DNA of 64,000 nt from Flavobacteriales bacterium (GTDB lineage Bacteria > Bacteroidota > Bacteroidia > Flavobacteriales_F > PHOS-HE28): positions 496,001 through 560,000 of the forward strand of contig JACJZJ010000002.1 in NCBI GenBank assembly GCA_020635675.1. The letters are read 5' to 3'. Position 1 is the first letter of the stretch. Every line of letters begins with the position of its first letter. The notes beneath the pieces were generated by a model. It was not told the origin of the DNA. It was given only the letters and a program-made list of their open reading frames with translations, and made no database searches. The translations under genes were made by a program, and so were the position numbers. This document shows positions 15,364-23,824 of this stretch, piece after piece.

Positions 15364-16538
15364 ACAATACCCACCTGCTGTTCCGTTCGTTGCCCATCTG
15401 GACGCTCATGGCCGTTCCTTGGAGCACATGCCCGGCCATCGCTCCGGTCACTGACCCCTGTGATTCCACCTTGCAGGTCACGCTTTCCATTTCGGTGCTT
15501 TCCGGTTATCTCGTCGATATCCAAGCCCAGATCGATACGGGCTATTACTCGGTGCAGGGCTACACCTGGAATTTCGGCGATGGCCAATTCGCCTATAGCA
15601 GCGCACCACAGATCGTTCACCCTTACCCCGGGGCGGGCAACTACCTGCTTTGCCTGACCATTTGGGCGGTTGGGGCCGGCCAAAGCCAATGCCAGCGTAC
15701 GACATGTTTGCCCGTGCAACTGGCCCCCAACAACGGCCCTCCGTTCCCGTGCGACAGTCTTTATCTGGATTTCACGGCGACCTACGCGAACGGCGCGTTC
15801 CAATTCGACCTGCTTGATCCTGGCGCCCTGATGTATGGAAGCCTGTCGTGGGACCTCGGTGATGGGTCCACCGCCTCGCTGCCCACGGTCATGCACACCT
15901 ATTCTGGGACCGGCCCCTTTGAAGTTTGCCTTTCGGCCACCGTATTCACAGGTTCCGACAGTTGCGCACAGCACGTCTGCCACTGGCTCTATTCAGGCCC
16001 GGACAGCATCCCTTGCTCCCAAGTGGTCACCCCATCGTTCGACTGGGCGGCCCAGGAAGGCTTTGTGGCGTTCTTCAACACCTCAGGGACCTCTGGGTCC
16101 CCGTATTCGTTGTTCTGGGACCTCGGCGATGGTGCGACAAGCACGCAAGAGGTATTCCTGCATGAGTTCGCGTTCCCGGGGAGCTACCAGGTCTGTCTCC
16201 ATCTGGTCTCCTGGGGCACACTGGTCCCCGACTCATGCGAAATGACCGCATGCCAGGTGATCGAACTTGGCATGGCTTCGGGACTTGCAGAAAATGCACC
16301 CGGTGCGTTCCGTGCGTTCCCGTCGCCCTTTAGTGACCACCTGAACGTTGAACTGCCCCCCGGGAACATTGGGGGGCGATTGCTCATCATAGATCCGTCG
16401 GGCCGGGTCATTTCTGAGCGGGTCGTGAAGGAGGAACGGCTCCTTGGGCTCGACCTGGCATTCCTGAATCCAGGCATGTATTTCCTGAGGCTCGAAGGGC
16501 CATCCCGCGTCCTGACGGAACGCATCATCAGACAATAG
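15360..16538 (+). CDS. PKD-domain protein with T9SS sorting domain
   Basis: This 392-residue protein has an N-terminal signal peptide and three PKD-like domains with cores YTWNFGDGQF, LSWDLGDGST and LFWDLGDGAT. Its C-terminus is a type A T9SS sorting domain: FRAFPSPFSDHLNVELPPGN, NPGMYFLRLEG, ending in ERIIRQ. It is probably a secreted surface protein. The start codon overlaps the stop of the sigma-associated membrane protein by 4 nt, so it is the third gene of that operon and may be the module's output or its sensed partner. It resembles the large PKD protein at 9.9-12.4 kb in domain style. Confidence 0.88.
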   Translation: MNNTHLLFRSLPIWTLMAVPWSTCPAIAPVTDPCDSTLQVTLSISVLSGYLVDIQAQIDTGYYSVQGYTWNFGDGQFAYSSAPQIVHPYPGAGNYLLCLTIWAVGAGQSQCQRTTCLPVQLAPNNGPPFPCDSLYLDFTATYANGAFQFDLLDPGALMYGSLSWDLGDGSTASLPTVMHTYSGTGPFEVCLSATVFTGSDSCAQHVCHWLYSGPDSIPCSQVVTPSFDWAAQEGFVAFFNTSGTSGSPYSLFWDLGDGATSTQEVFLHEFAFPGSYQVCLHLVSWGTLVPDSCEMTACQVIELGMASGLAENAPGAFRAFPSPFSDHLNVELPPGNIGGRLLIIDPSGRVISERVVKEERLLGLDLAFLNPGMYFLRLEGPSRVLTERIIRQ

Positions 16539-16581
16539 CCGGCCAGGGACCACTCTCCCCGGAGGGCCACCCCGAAGCTTC

Positions 16582-16589
16582 TATCTTTG
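16582..16589 (+). promoter_or_regulatory. Promoter -7 box TATCTTTG for the universal stress gene
   Basis: An exact TAnnTTTG match lies 42 nt before the ATG at 16632. It supports that ATG over a longer in-frame extension that would start within the box. Confidence 0.6.
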
Positions 16590-16631
16590 GCCACGCCTCT
16601 CCCGCATGCACGAGGCCCATTGACCGAGACC

Positions 16632-17471
16632 ATGTCCGAACGTCCGAAGAACATCCTCGTCCCGACCGATTTCACGAAGGTCGCGGACTTTGCCATGGAG
16701 CACGCACTGAACCTGGCCCAGCATATGAACGGCCAGGTCTACCTGCTCCACGTGGTGCCGAAAGCCTCTTTTACGGAAGAGGCACGCACGAAGCTGAATC
16801 TGGAAGCGGACCGGGCGCGCGCAATGAACGACAAGGTGCCCGTGAACCCCATTGTGCGCATCGGCACGATCTATGAGGACATCGGTGATGCGGCGGCCGA
16901 GGTGGATGCCGGCATGATCATCATGGGCACCCATGGCATGCGCGGAATGCAGTTCATCACAGGTAGTCGCGCCTTGCGCGTGGTGACCAGCTCGAAGGTG
17001 CCCTTCATCGTGGTGCAGGAACGGGGCATCCGACCGGAAGGATATGACAACATCGTCGTGCCGCTGGACCTGCATCAGGAGACCCGCCAGAAATTGTCCT
17101 TGGTTGCGGACATGGCGCGGTATTTCAATAGTCGCGTACACATCATCACCCCGAAGGAGGACGACGAATTCCTTCGTCATCAGCTCGGTCGGAACATCCA
17201 ATTCGCCGATCAGTATCTCAAGGAACACGGGGTTGCCCATGACGCGGTCATCGCGGAGGAGGACAGCAGCAATTTCGTGGAGGCCGTGATCGGACACGCG
17301 AAAAAGGTGGAGGCCGACCTGATCGCCATCATGAATATCTCACAGACCAACATTTTCGGAATTCTGGGTGTACCCTACGAACAGGAGATCATCACCAACA
17401 AAGCGATGATACCCGTCATGGTGATGAACCCGATCGACACGGGTACGGGTGGGGGCTGGTCCTTTCAATGA
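16632..17471 (+). CDS. Universal stress protein with two Usp domains
   Basis: This 279-residue protein has two tandem Usp folds. The first (about residues 1-140) starts PKNILVPTDFTKVADFAMEH and has an ATP-binding-type loop, GTHGMRGMQFITGSRALRVV. The second (about 143-275) starts YDNIVVPLDLHQETRQK and has a degenerate loop (MNISQTNIFGILGVPYEQ), so it probably does not bind nucleotide the same way. Usp proteins are cytoplasmic and are induced under starvation or stress. The gene converges on the SpoIIE phosphatase gene with a 6-nt gap. Confidence 0.92.
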   Translation: MSERPKNILVPTDFTKVADFAMEHALNLAQHMNGQVYLLHVVPKASFTEEARTKLNLEADRARAMNDKVPVNPIVRIGTIYEDIGDAAAEVDAGMIIMGTHGMRGMQFITGSRALRVVTSSKVPFIVVQERGIRPEGYDNIVVPLDLHQETRQKLSLVADMARYFNSRVHIITPKEDDEFLRHQLGRNIQFADQYLKEHGVAHDAVIAEEDSSNFVEAVIGHAKKVEADLIAIMNISQTNIFGILGVPYEQEIITNKAMIPVMVMNPIDTGTGGGWSFQ

Positions 17472-17477
17472 CCAGCA

Positions 17478-19265
17478 TCAGGCGCGAACGCCGATGACCA
17501 GGATGTCGTCCACCTGTTCGTGGACACCGCGCCAATCGTTGAATGCCCGATAGAGCAGCTTCCGCTGCTCATCAAGTGGCTTGGTGCTTACGCTCACCAA
17601 CAGGTCCCGGAACCGTCGGTAGAGGAACTTCTTGCCCCGCGGCCCGCCGAATTGATCGGCATACCCATCCGAAAAGATGTAGATCACATCGTTCTCTTCC
17701 AGCTGTACGCGATGGTCGGTGAACGAGCGCCCATCCAGCTCGAACCCCCCGATCGGGATCTTGTCGGGTGCATACTGGATGATGGTACCATCGCGAACCA
17801 CGTACAGCGGGCAGTTCGCTCCGGCATATTCCAGGATCCGTCCGTCCGGGTCATAGGCACATAGTGCCAGATCCATCCCATCGCGGACGAGGAACTGTTC
17901 CCGGTCCTTGTGGAGCGCGTTGAATGCGATCCGGTTCAGGTCCTGCAGGACCTCGCTCGGACGGATCAACCCGTGCTCCTTGATCGCCTGGTTCAGTCCA
18001 TTGTGACCGACCAGGCTCATGAAGGCACCGGGCACGCCGTGTCCGGTGCAGTCCACGGCGGCGAATAGGATCTTGTCACCTACGCGATCGAACCAATAGA
18101 AATCCCCGGAGACGATATCCTTCGGGCCATAGAGGACGAAGGATTGGGGCAACAGCTCGCGGATCCGCTTGTCGGGCGGAAGGATCGACTCCTGAAGCCG
18201 CTTCGCATAACGGATGCTGTCGGTAACATTCTTGTACAGCTCTACGACCTTGCGGCTCTGTCGTTCCACCTCTTCCTTTTGTCGGACGACCTCGTCCGTC
18301 CTTTCGCGCACTTTGGTCTCGAGTATGCGCTCCCGTTCACCAAGCTCCGTACGCATCTTGAGCAATGCATGCCCCAACACATCTTCCTCACTTAGCGGCC
18401 GGTATTCCGTTTCGAAATCACCTGCGGCCACGGCGTGCGAGAAATCGGTCGTGCGCCTGAGTCCATCGATCAACCCCATCAGGGCCTGGGTCATTTCGCC
18501 GATCTCGTCGTTCCCGACCTTGATCCGCGCCCTGGGGAAGACCCCCCGCCCCAGTCCGATCAGAATGGTGCGCAGGCGTTGTACCGGCCCAACTATACCG
18601 CGGATGATCAGGAACGCCACGAACAAGCCGACCAGGATCAACCCCATGCCGAGATACAGCACGAAGAACTTCAATGAGTCGAAGCTCCTGATCATCCCAT
18701 TGCTCAGTTGTCGGCGCTTCGCTTCCTGCATCGCCAGAAGTACGTCAAGGTCGGCCAGCACCTTGTCCGTTTGCTCATCCAACGGACCACCCTCTTCGGC
18801 CATGTCGTTCCGCTCCAGGTAGATCAACGGATCGCTGTAGCTCTCGAGGGAGGGGAGCATGTCCTTGATCTGGTCGTGCAGCGCGAACATCTTGTCCATC
18901 TCGCCGAACACACGATCCACCAACGCGACTTCCTCGTTGTCCCAGTTTGCGGAAAGTGTGTCGATCCGGTCCAATAGCGCAGGGAGTTCCTGTGATGTGA
19001 CCTCGACCAGGGCTGTCTTTTCCCTTGCCGTGGGAATGCTCTCCACCAGGGCCCAATGCTTAATCAGCATATGCGCATTGAGAATGAGGTTCCGCAAGCG
19101 CACGAGCGCGTCCACGCTCGGCGAGTACACTTGATTGATCTCGTCGTTGATGCGCCGGCTCCGCTCGAGCGTGCGGTTCGTGAGCAACAGGACCAGCGCC
19201 GCAAAGAAGATGAACAGGCCGAAGCCCATCCCGATCTTCTTGCCGATGGTCATTCGCACACGCAT
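17478..19265 (-). CDS. Membrane-bound SpoIIE-type PP2C phosphatase with HAMP domain
   Basis: This 595-residue protein has, in order: a membrane helix (about residues 11-29), an extracytoplasmic helical sensor region (about 30-200), a second membrane helix (about 203-225), HAMP (about 226-280), and a coiled coil (about 310-370). A C-terminal SpoIIE/PP2C phosphatase follows (about 385-595). Metal-binding acids are visible in SGDFYWFD, VDCTGHGVPGAFMSLV, IFSDGYADQFGG and the terminal VDDILVIG. Such enzymes dephosphorylate anti-sigma-factor antagonists in partner-switching systems; the target here is unknown. It is the last gene after YfiR-like and TPR genes (8-nt gap), which may deliver its signal. 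Confidence 0.93.
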   Translation of the reverse strand: MRVRMTIGKKIGMGFGLFIFFAALVLLLTNRTLERSRRINDEINQVYSPSVDALVRLRNLILNAHMLIKHWALVESIPTAREKTALVEVTSQELPALLDRIDTLSANWDNEEVALVDRVFGEMDKMFALHDQIKDMLPSLESYSDPLIYLERNDMAEEGGPLDEQTDKVLADLDVLLAMQEAKRRQLSNGMIRSFDSLKFFVLYLGMGLILVGLFVAFLIIRGIVGPVQRLRTILIGLGRGVFPRARIKVGNDEIGEMTQALMGLIDGLRRTTDFSHAVAAGDFETEYRPLSEEDVLGHALLKMRTELGERERILETKVRERTDEVVRQKEEVERQSRKVVELYKNVTDSIRYAKRLQESILPPDKRIRELLPQSFVLYGPKDIVSGDFYWFDRVGDKILFAAVDCTGHGVPGAFMSLVGHNGLNQAIKEHGLIRPSEVLQDLNRIAFNALHKDREQFLVRDGMDLALCAYDPDGRILEYAGANCPLYVVRDGTIIQYAPDKIPIGGFELDGRSFTDHRVQLEENDVIYIFSDGYADQFGGPRGKKFLYRRFRDLLVSVSTKPLDEQRKLLYRAFNDWRGVHEQVDDILVIGVRA

Positions 19266-19273
19266 TCCTGTCC

Positions 19274-20158
19274 TCAGTGGTCGTCCTCGGGGCCCAATGC
19301 CTCGTAGAGCTGACGATAGTGTTCAGAGCTCTCCGTATCCTGAAGACTATAGTATATGCCCTCCAGGCCGAGCAGTGTCTCCCGCCTCTTGGGGTTCATT
19401 TCGAAGGCCTTGAGCATGTAGGGTAACGCCTGCATGAAGAACGACCGACTGACCTCCTGTATCCGCTGGAGCGATGGGATGTCGTTCTCAGCGCCGATCC
19501 GTTGGATGTTGTAGACGCCGCGGTTGTAATAAAGTGTCGCCAGATTGTAGTTCGCCCCGTAGTTGTCCGGGTCGACCTCCAGTACACGTTCGTACGTGCG
19601 AAGGGCCAGGTCATAATGGGTAAGGTCCTCGCGATCCTGGTTGTACAACTTCGTATGTACCGTGCCGAGCGCGTTCTCGAACTCGATCCGCTTGGCATTC
19701 AGCTCCGTCGCCCGACCGAGCGCGTTCATCGCACTGACGTAGTCCTCGAACAGGTCGCCGGCCCGTCTCGGATGCAATTCGTTCAGCGCCCGGGCCGCAT
19801 CATTGAAATAGGTCTTGGCAAGGAAGTCATAGGCTTGCTGCGCATTGTCGCGATAACGGCCCGCACTGTCCAGCATGATGGTCCGTGCCAGGCTTGCGAT
19901 CGCCTCGTCCCTCGCAGGACGCCCGTCCACAATGGTGTCACCTGACTTGAAAATGTCCTTCAGGATGAAGCCTTGCAGCAGCCATGCCTCCGGGTCCTCG
20001 GCGTGGTCGGGGCTTTGCAACGCTTCTTGAACGAGCACCCGGGCTTCGTTCAAAGCACCATCCTGATATTTGCGGAAGGCCTCGGCGACCAGGTCGGTCT
20101 GTCCGATCGCGTGCAGGCCGATCACCAGGAAAAGCGCTATGTGGATGCCTCGTTTCAT
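19274..20158 (-). CDS. TPR-repeat exported protein
   Basis: This 294-residue protein starts MKRGIHIALFLVIGLHAIGQ, a cleavable signal peptide, and continues with helical repeats. TPR-like units are visible around DPEAWLLQGFILKD, TYERVLEVDPDNYGANYNLATLYYNRG and YMLKAFEMNPKRRETLLGLEGIYYSL. It is probably periplasmic. Its ATG overlaps the stop of the upstream YfiR-like gene (ATGA), and the phosphatase gene follows 8 nt downstream. The arrangement suggests a scaffold between the YfiR-like protein and the membrane phosphatase, but this is inference. Confidence 0.85.
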   Translation of the reverse strand: MKRGIHIALFLVIGLHAIGQTDLVAEAFRKYQDGALNEARVLVQEALQSPDHAEDPEAWLLQGFILKDIFKSGDTIVDGRPARDEAIASLARTIMLDSAGRYRDNAQQAYDFLAKTYFNDAARALNELHPRRAGDLFEDYVSAMNALGRATELNAKRIEFENALGTVHTKLYNQDREDLTHYDLALRTYERVLEVDPDNYGANYNLATLYYNRGVYNIQRIGAENDIPSLQRIQEVSRSFFMQALPYMLKAFEMNPKRRETLLGLEGIYYSLQDTESSEHYRQLYEALGPEDDH

Positions 20159-20739
20159 TCCACCACACGTTGCGCGAGCTGCTTCAAGGTGGAGCCGACC
20201 TCCAAGCGGTGCTTTCGGGCGTTCGGCATGCTCAATTCGTAACGGAGCGTATTGTCCACGTTCACGAAGTTGACCACCGCGCCATCCTCCAGCGCGCCCG
20301 GATACTCCGTGACCAGCAGGATATTCTTGTTCGCCACGTTCTTGTAGATGTCGGCCATAAGCCCCAGTTCTCCCAGACCCACGAACAGCACATTGCAGGC
20401 CTCCACCTGAGGAGACCGGGGTAGCTTTCGCACCTCGATCGGTTGCTTGCCAATGGTCTTGTTCGCGTATTTCTTTATCAGCTCCTGATAGAGATTGGTC
20501 CCCCCGATCACACCGATCACGAAGTTCCCCTCCCGCAAGGCGGGATCCCGCCACTCCACTAGCTTGGCAATGTTGTAGATATAGCTCGCCTGCACGATGG
20601 CGACAGTGTCCTTTTCCGCCTCGCGTTGGGGCGCCTGGGCGCCGATCGACCAGGGGGCCAGCAGCAGTATGATCAATCGGGGGAAGAGGAAGCGCACCAA
20701 CGGACCGCCGGTTTGGGATCCGCTCCGGGCCAATTTCAT
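20155..20739 (-). CDS. YfiR-family (DUF4154-like) periplasmic protein
   Basis: This 194-residue protein has a signal peptide (MKLARSGSQTGG, then the hydrophobic FPRLIILLLAPWSIGAQA). The YfiR-like domain follows: YIYNIAKLVEW, GNFVIGVIGGTNLYQEL, IEVRKL, CNVLFVG and ILLVTEYPG. In Pseudomonas, YfiR is a periplasmic repressor of a membrane diguanylate cyclase; here the membrane partner in the operon is instead a SpoIIE phosphatase. An in-frame GTG 12 codons upstream is possible, but a promoter-like TACTTTG (minus strand, 20762-20768) lies beside it, so the ATG at 20739 is preferred. Confidence 0.82.
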   Translation of the reverse strand: MKLARSGSQTGGPLVRFLFPRLIILLLAPWSIGAQAPQREAEKDTVAIVQASYIYNIAKLVEWRDPALREGNFVIGVIGGTNLYQELIKKYANKTIGKQPIEVRKLPRSPQVEACNVLFVGLGELGLMADIYKNVANKNILLVTEYPGALEDGAVVNFVNVDNTLRYELSMPNARKHRLEVGSTLKQLAQRVVE

Positions 20740-20931
20740 ACCGATCCCTTCCACAGTCCGGCAAAGTAGGCTCACCCTGTCGCCTTGGTCGGTCGCCCCC
20801 TGCGGTATCTATTCACACGATCTTGTTCACGCCATTGGGCGCGATCGCCCCTGGCGCCCGCCGACCAGCGATCCGAAAGATGCGGTCCACGGACCCCTCA
20901 ATACAACTGCTTGCCGGGGCCTTTGAGCGCC

Positions 20932-21438
20932 TTAGCGGCCGTTCTCCGATGCCGTCAGGTTCTCAAGGTCCCTGTCGAACAGATAGAGCCCCCCTTTGTC
21001 ACTCCCGATCAATGCCAATTTATCGAGCAGGGTCCTGGCCAAAGTCTCTTCCTCGATCTGTTCACTGACATACCACTGCATGAAGTTGTGCGTGGTGTAA
21101 TCCTTCTCCTTCAGACAGCTATCCACCACCTTGTTTATCTCGGCGGTGACGTGGGCTTCGTGCTTGAACAACTCGTTGAAGATGTGGTTGATGTCCTTGA
21201 ACACCCTCGGGGGTTGCTTGAGGGCGGGTACGATGGCCTTCCCACCGCGCTCGTTGACGAACCGGATCAGTTTGAGCATGTGCATGCGCTCCTCATCACT
21301 GTGGCGGTAGAGGAAGGCGGCCGTGCCGTTCAGGCCCTCGGTTTCAGCCCACGACGCCATTGCGAGGTAGAACTGACTGCTCATCGCTTCTATCGCGATC
21401 TGGCCGTTCAGTGCCGATTCGATCTTTTTGGATAGCAT
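20932..21438 (-). CDS. ftnA: Non-heme ferritin
   Basis: This 168-residue four-helix-bundle iron storage protein starts MLSKKIESALNGQIAIEAMSS. The ferroxidase ligands are recognisable in the first helix (E17, with Y24 nearby), in SDEERMHML (E49/E50 and H53), and in later helices (EAHVTAEINKVVDSC and MQWYVSEQIEEE). The length matches bacterial FtnA. It oxidises Fe(II) and stores the iron core in the cytoplasm. It is monocistronic, with its own promoter box, 156 bp from the YfiR-like gene. Confidence 0.95.
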   Translation of the reverse strand: MLSKKIESALNGQIAIEAMSSQFYLAMASWAETEGLNGTAAFLYRHSDEERMHMLKLIRFVNERGGKAIVPALKQPPRVFKDINHIFNELFKHEAHVTAEINKVVDSCLKEKDYTTHNFMQWYVSEQIEEETLARTLLDKLALIGSDKGGLYLFDRDLENLTASENGR

Positions 21439-21456
21439 CCGGTCCGCTCTTTAAGA

Positions 21457-21464
21457 CAAAGTTA
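21457..21464 (-). promoter_or_regulatory. Promoter -7 box TAACTTTG for ferritin
   Basis: The minus strand reads TAACTTTG, an exact match to TAnnTTTG, 18 nt before the ferritin ATG at 21438. Confidence 0.6.
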
Positions 21465-21480
21465 GGGCCATGACCCGGGC

Positions 21481-22044
21481 TCACCGCACGTTGTGCAGGT
21501 TCATCGCACGCTCGATGCCCAGTAGGACGAAATCCTCCACGGCTCGCACCGCAGCACCCACCCTGTCCTCTAGTTCCTTCTTTTCCTCAGCGCGCCATGT
21601 GTCCAACACATACCTGACCTGGCCTCCCTGGGTAAAATCCGCTCCGATTCCGAAACGAAGCCGTGCGAAGGCCTCCGTTCCTAGGACCTGGATGATGTGT
21701 GCAAGTCCGTTGTGTCCACCTGCTCCTCCGGTCGCGCGCAATCTCAGCCTCCCGAACGGAAGCGCCAGATCATCGGTAACCACCAATAGCCGCTCAAGGG
21801 GGACCTTCTCCCGCTCCATCCAATAGCGGACCGCGTTGCCGCTCAGGTTCATGAAGGTGGATGGCTGGATCAGTACAAGGGTCCTTCCCTTGATGCGCAT
21901 CTCCGCGTGTTCACCATACCGCTCGGTGGCCGAACCGACATGGCCTTGATCGGCCAGGGCCTGCACCACATGGAATCCGATATTATGCCGGGTATCCGCA
22001 TACTCGGCACCGGGATTGCCCAGCCCAACGACGAGGTACTTCAT
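21481..22044 (-). CDS. pth: Peptidyl-tRNA hydrolase
   Basis: This 187-residue enzyme releases tRNA from prematurely dropped peptidyl-tRNA. The family start KYLVVGLGNPGAEYADTRHN is intact and includes the catalytic histidine at about residue 21. The second signature DDLALPFGRLRLRATGGAGG followed by HNGLAHI is also complete. The gene lies 38 bp downstream of rplY on the same strand. The order prs-rplY-pth is a common bacterial arrangement. Confidence 0.96.
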   Translation of the reverse strand: MKYLVVGLGNPGAEYADTRHNIGFHVVQALADQGHVGSATERYGEHAEMRIKGRTLVLIQPSTFMNLSGNAVRYWMEREKVPLERLLVVTDDLALPFGRLRLRATGGAGGHNGLAHIIQVLGTEAFARLRFGIGADFTQGGQVRYVLDTWRAEEKKELEDRVGAAVRAVEDFVLLGIERAMNLHNVR

Positions 22045-22082
22045 GCCCGATCAGACGCGACCGGTCACCACGACCGTTGGGG

Positions 22083-22730
22083 TCACTTCTTGGCCGGTTC
22101 CACCTTCTTGGCCTCTTCAGCAGGCGCGCTGGCCGCAGGTGCGGCAGCTGTTGCGGCCACCGGGGCCGCTGAGGCCGGTTCCGCCTCCTTCTTGGCCATA
22201 CGCACGGTCAGGACCACCTCGTTCCCCGGCTCCATGATCGAGAGGCCGGAGAACTTGAGGTCCCGGACCCGGATGCTCTGCCCAAGGTCCACATTGGCCA
22301 CATCGAACTCCAGGTGTTCCGGTAACCGGCCCGGCAACCCCTGTACGCGGAGTTTGCGCTTGATCTGATTGAGGCGCCCTCCCTTTCGCACACCCATCGA
22401 TTGTCCTGTCAGTTTCAGGCCCAGCGTGACCCGTACCTCCCTGTCCTCCGACATTTCCATGAAGTCCACATGGACGATGCGATCGGACAACGGATGGAAT
22501 TGGGTCTCCTGGAGCAAGGCCATGACCTTTCGGCCGTCAAGGTCCAACTCCACGCGGTAGGTTTCCGGTGTGAAGACCACCTTGCCAAGGGATGCTTCAT
22601 CGGCCGAGAAGTGGACCACCTGGTCACCTCCATAGAGCACACAGGGGATCTGCTTGTCGCGGCGCAAACGCTCGGCGCTCTTCGAGCCGTTGGCCGTCCG
22701 GACCGTGCCGGCGAGGTCTACCTTTTTCAT
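22083..22730 (-). CDS. rplY: 50S ribosomal protein L25/general stress protein Ctc
   Basis: This 215-residue protein is of the two-domain TL5/CTC form that binds 5S rRNA. The N-terminal L25 domain begins KKVDLAGTVRTANGSKSAER and includes IPCVLYGG. The C-terminal domain contains VTLGLKLTGQSMGVRKGGRL and GLPGRLPEHLEFDVANVDLG. A low-complexity Ala/Pro/Glu tail (about residues 185-215) ends in KKVEPAKK. It lies 9 nt after the prs stop and is probably cotranscribed with prs and pth. Confidence 0.95.
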   Translation of the reverse strand: MKKVDLAGTVRTANGSKSAERLRRDKQIPCVLYGGDQVVHFSADEASLGKVVFTPETYRVELDLDGRKVMALLQETQFHPLSDRIVHVDFMEMSEDREVRVTLGLKLTGQSMGVRKGGRLNQIKRKLRVQGLPGRLPEHLEFDVANVDLGQSIRVRDLKFSGLSIMEPGNEVVLTVRMAKKEAEPASAAPVAATAAAPAASAPAEEAKKVEPAKK

Positions 22731-22739
22731 GACCTTGGG

Positions 22740-23687
22740 TTATGCGATGATGAAATGACTGCTGATCGATTCGTGGCTGCGAACGCGCTTGATGACGTCG
22801 GCGAACAATCCCGCCACCGTTAGTTGCTCGATCTTTTCCGTAAAGCGACGTTTCTCGTCGCCGATGGGTATGGTGTCCGTGACGATCAAGCGGCTCAGTG
22901 CACTGTCCTGGATGCGTTTGCTGGCTTCTCCACTGAGCACCGCGTGGGTACACATGGCACTGACGCTGTTCGCGCCCAGGTCGGCCATCATGTCCGCAGC
23001 CTTGGTAAGAGTCCCCGCGGTATCGACCATATCGTCCACAAGCACCACGTTCTTGCCTTTGACGTCCCCGATCACGGTCATGCTGTCGACCTGATTGGCC
23101 ACCTTGCGCTGCTTGTAGCAGATGGCCATATCCACACCCAGGTGCTTGGCGTAGGCGTTCGCCCGTTTCGTACCTCCAGTATCAGGTGCGGCCATCACGA
23201 GGTCGGGGATCGCCATATCCTGGATATGAGGCAGGAAGATGCTGCTGGCGAACAAGTGGTCCACGGGCACTTCGAAGAACCCCTGTATCTGATCGGCGTG
23301 GAGGTCCATGGTCATCACACGGTCCACTCCCGCGGCGGTGAGCATGTTCGCCACCAATTTGGCCCCGATGCTGACCCGTGGTTTGTCCTTCCGGTCCTGG
23401 CGGGCGAAACCGAAATAGGGGATGACGGCGACGATGCGTTTGGCACTGGCCCGCCGGGCCGCATCGACCATTAAGAGCAGTTCGAAAAGATTCTCGGCCG
23501 GCGGGAAGGTGCTTTGGACGATGAAGACCAGTTCCCCCCTTACCGTCTCCTCGAAACTGGGCTGGAACTCCCCATCACTGAACCGATTGACACTTACCTC
23601 ACCCAACCGCTCACCCGAACGGACCGCGATCTGCTCGGCCAGGTAGCGCGTAGCGGTGCCTGAGAAGATCTTCGCGGATTCCTGCAT
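22740..23687 (-). CDS. prs: Ribose-phosphate pyrophosphokinase
   Basis: This 315-residue enzyme makes PRPP from ribose 5-phosphate and ATP for nucleotide, His and Trp synthesis. The N-terminus is MQESAKIFSGTATRYLAEQI. The PRPP synthase signature DLHADQIQGFFEVPVDHL is complete, and the PRPP-binding loop is VVLVDDMVDTAGTL. A longer in-frame extension of 25 codons exists, but it contains the promoter box at 23709-23716, so the ATG at 23687 is chosen. It is divergent from rnr. Confidence 0.97.
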   Translation of the reverse strand: MQESAKIFSGTATRYLAEQIAVRSGERLGEVSVNRFSDGEFQPSFEETVRGELVFIVQSTFPPAENLFELLLMVDAARRASAKRIVAVIPYFGFARQDRKDKPRVSIGAKLVANMLTAAGVDRVMTMDLHADQIQGFFEVPVDHLFASSIFLPHIQDMAIPDLVMAAPDTGGTKRANAYAKHLGVDMAICYKQRKVANQVDSMTVIGDVKGKNVVLVDDMVDTAGTLTKAADMMADLGANSVSAMCTHAVLSGEASKRIQDSALSRLIVTDTIPIGDEKRRFTEKIEQLTVAGLFADVIKRVRSHESISSHFIIA

Positions 23688-23708
23688 GGGGCCCTTCTGA
23701 AAGGGGTG

Positions 23709-23716
23709 CAAAGGTA
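23709..23716 (-). promoter_or_regulatory. Promoter -7 box TACCTTTG for prs-rplY-pth
   Basis: An exact TAnnTTTG match on the minus strand lies 21 nt before the prs ATG, inside the 137-bp divergent prs-rnr gap. Confidence 0.6.
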
Positions 23717-23731
23717 GTGATCCCCGGAAGG

Positions 23732-23792
23732 TTATCAACGATCGGTCGTGCCCTGTTCTCAACGAGATCTCGGGGGCTTATCCACGATCGGT
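23732..23792 (+). repeat. Direct repeat TTATCMACGATCGGT in the prs-rnr gap
   Basis: TTATCAACGATCGGT starts at 23732 and TTATCCACGATCGGT at 23778: a 15-mer repeated with one mismatch, 46 bp apart. The first nine bases resemble DnaA boxes (TTATCCACA) but lack the final A. They could be DnaA- or regulator-binding sites. Confidence 0.45.
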
Positions 23793-23824
23793 TCCCCGGA
23801 GGGTTCCCGACCTTCGTGCACCAT

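Noticed and set aside
20878..20931. Terminator hairpin after ferritin (GGTCC/GGACC)
   Set aside because: The stem is only 5 bp and is not followed by a T tract on the minus strand.
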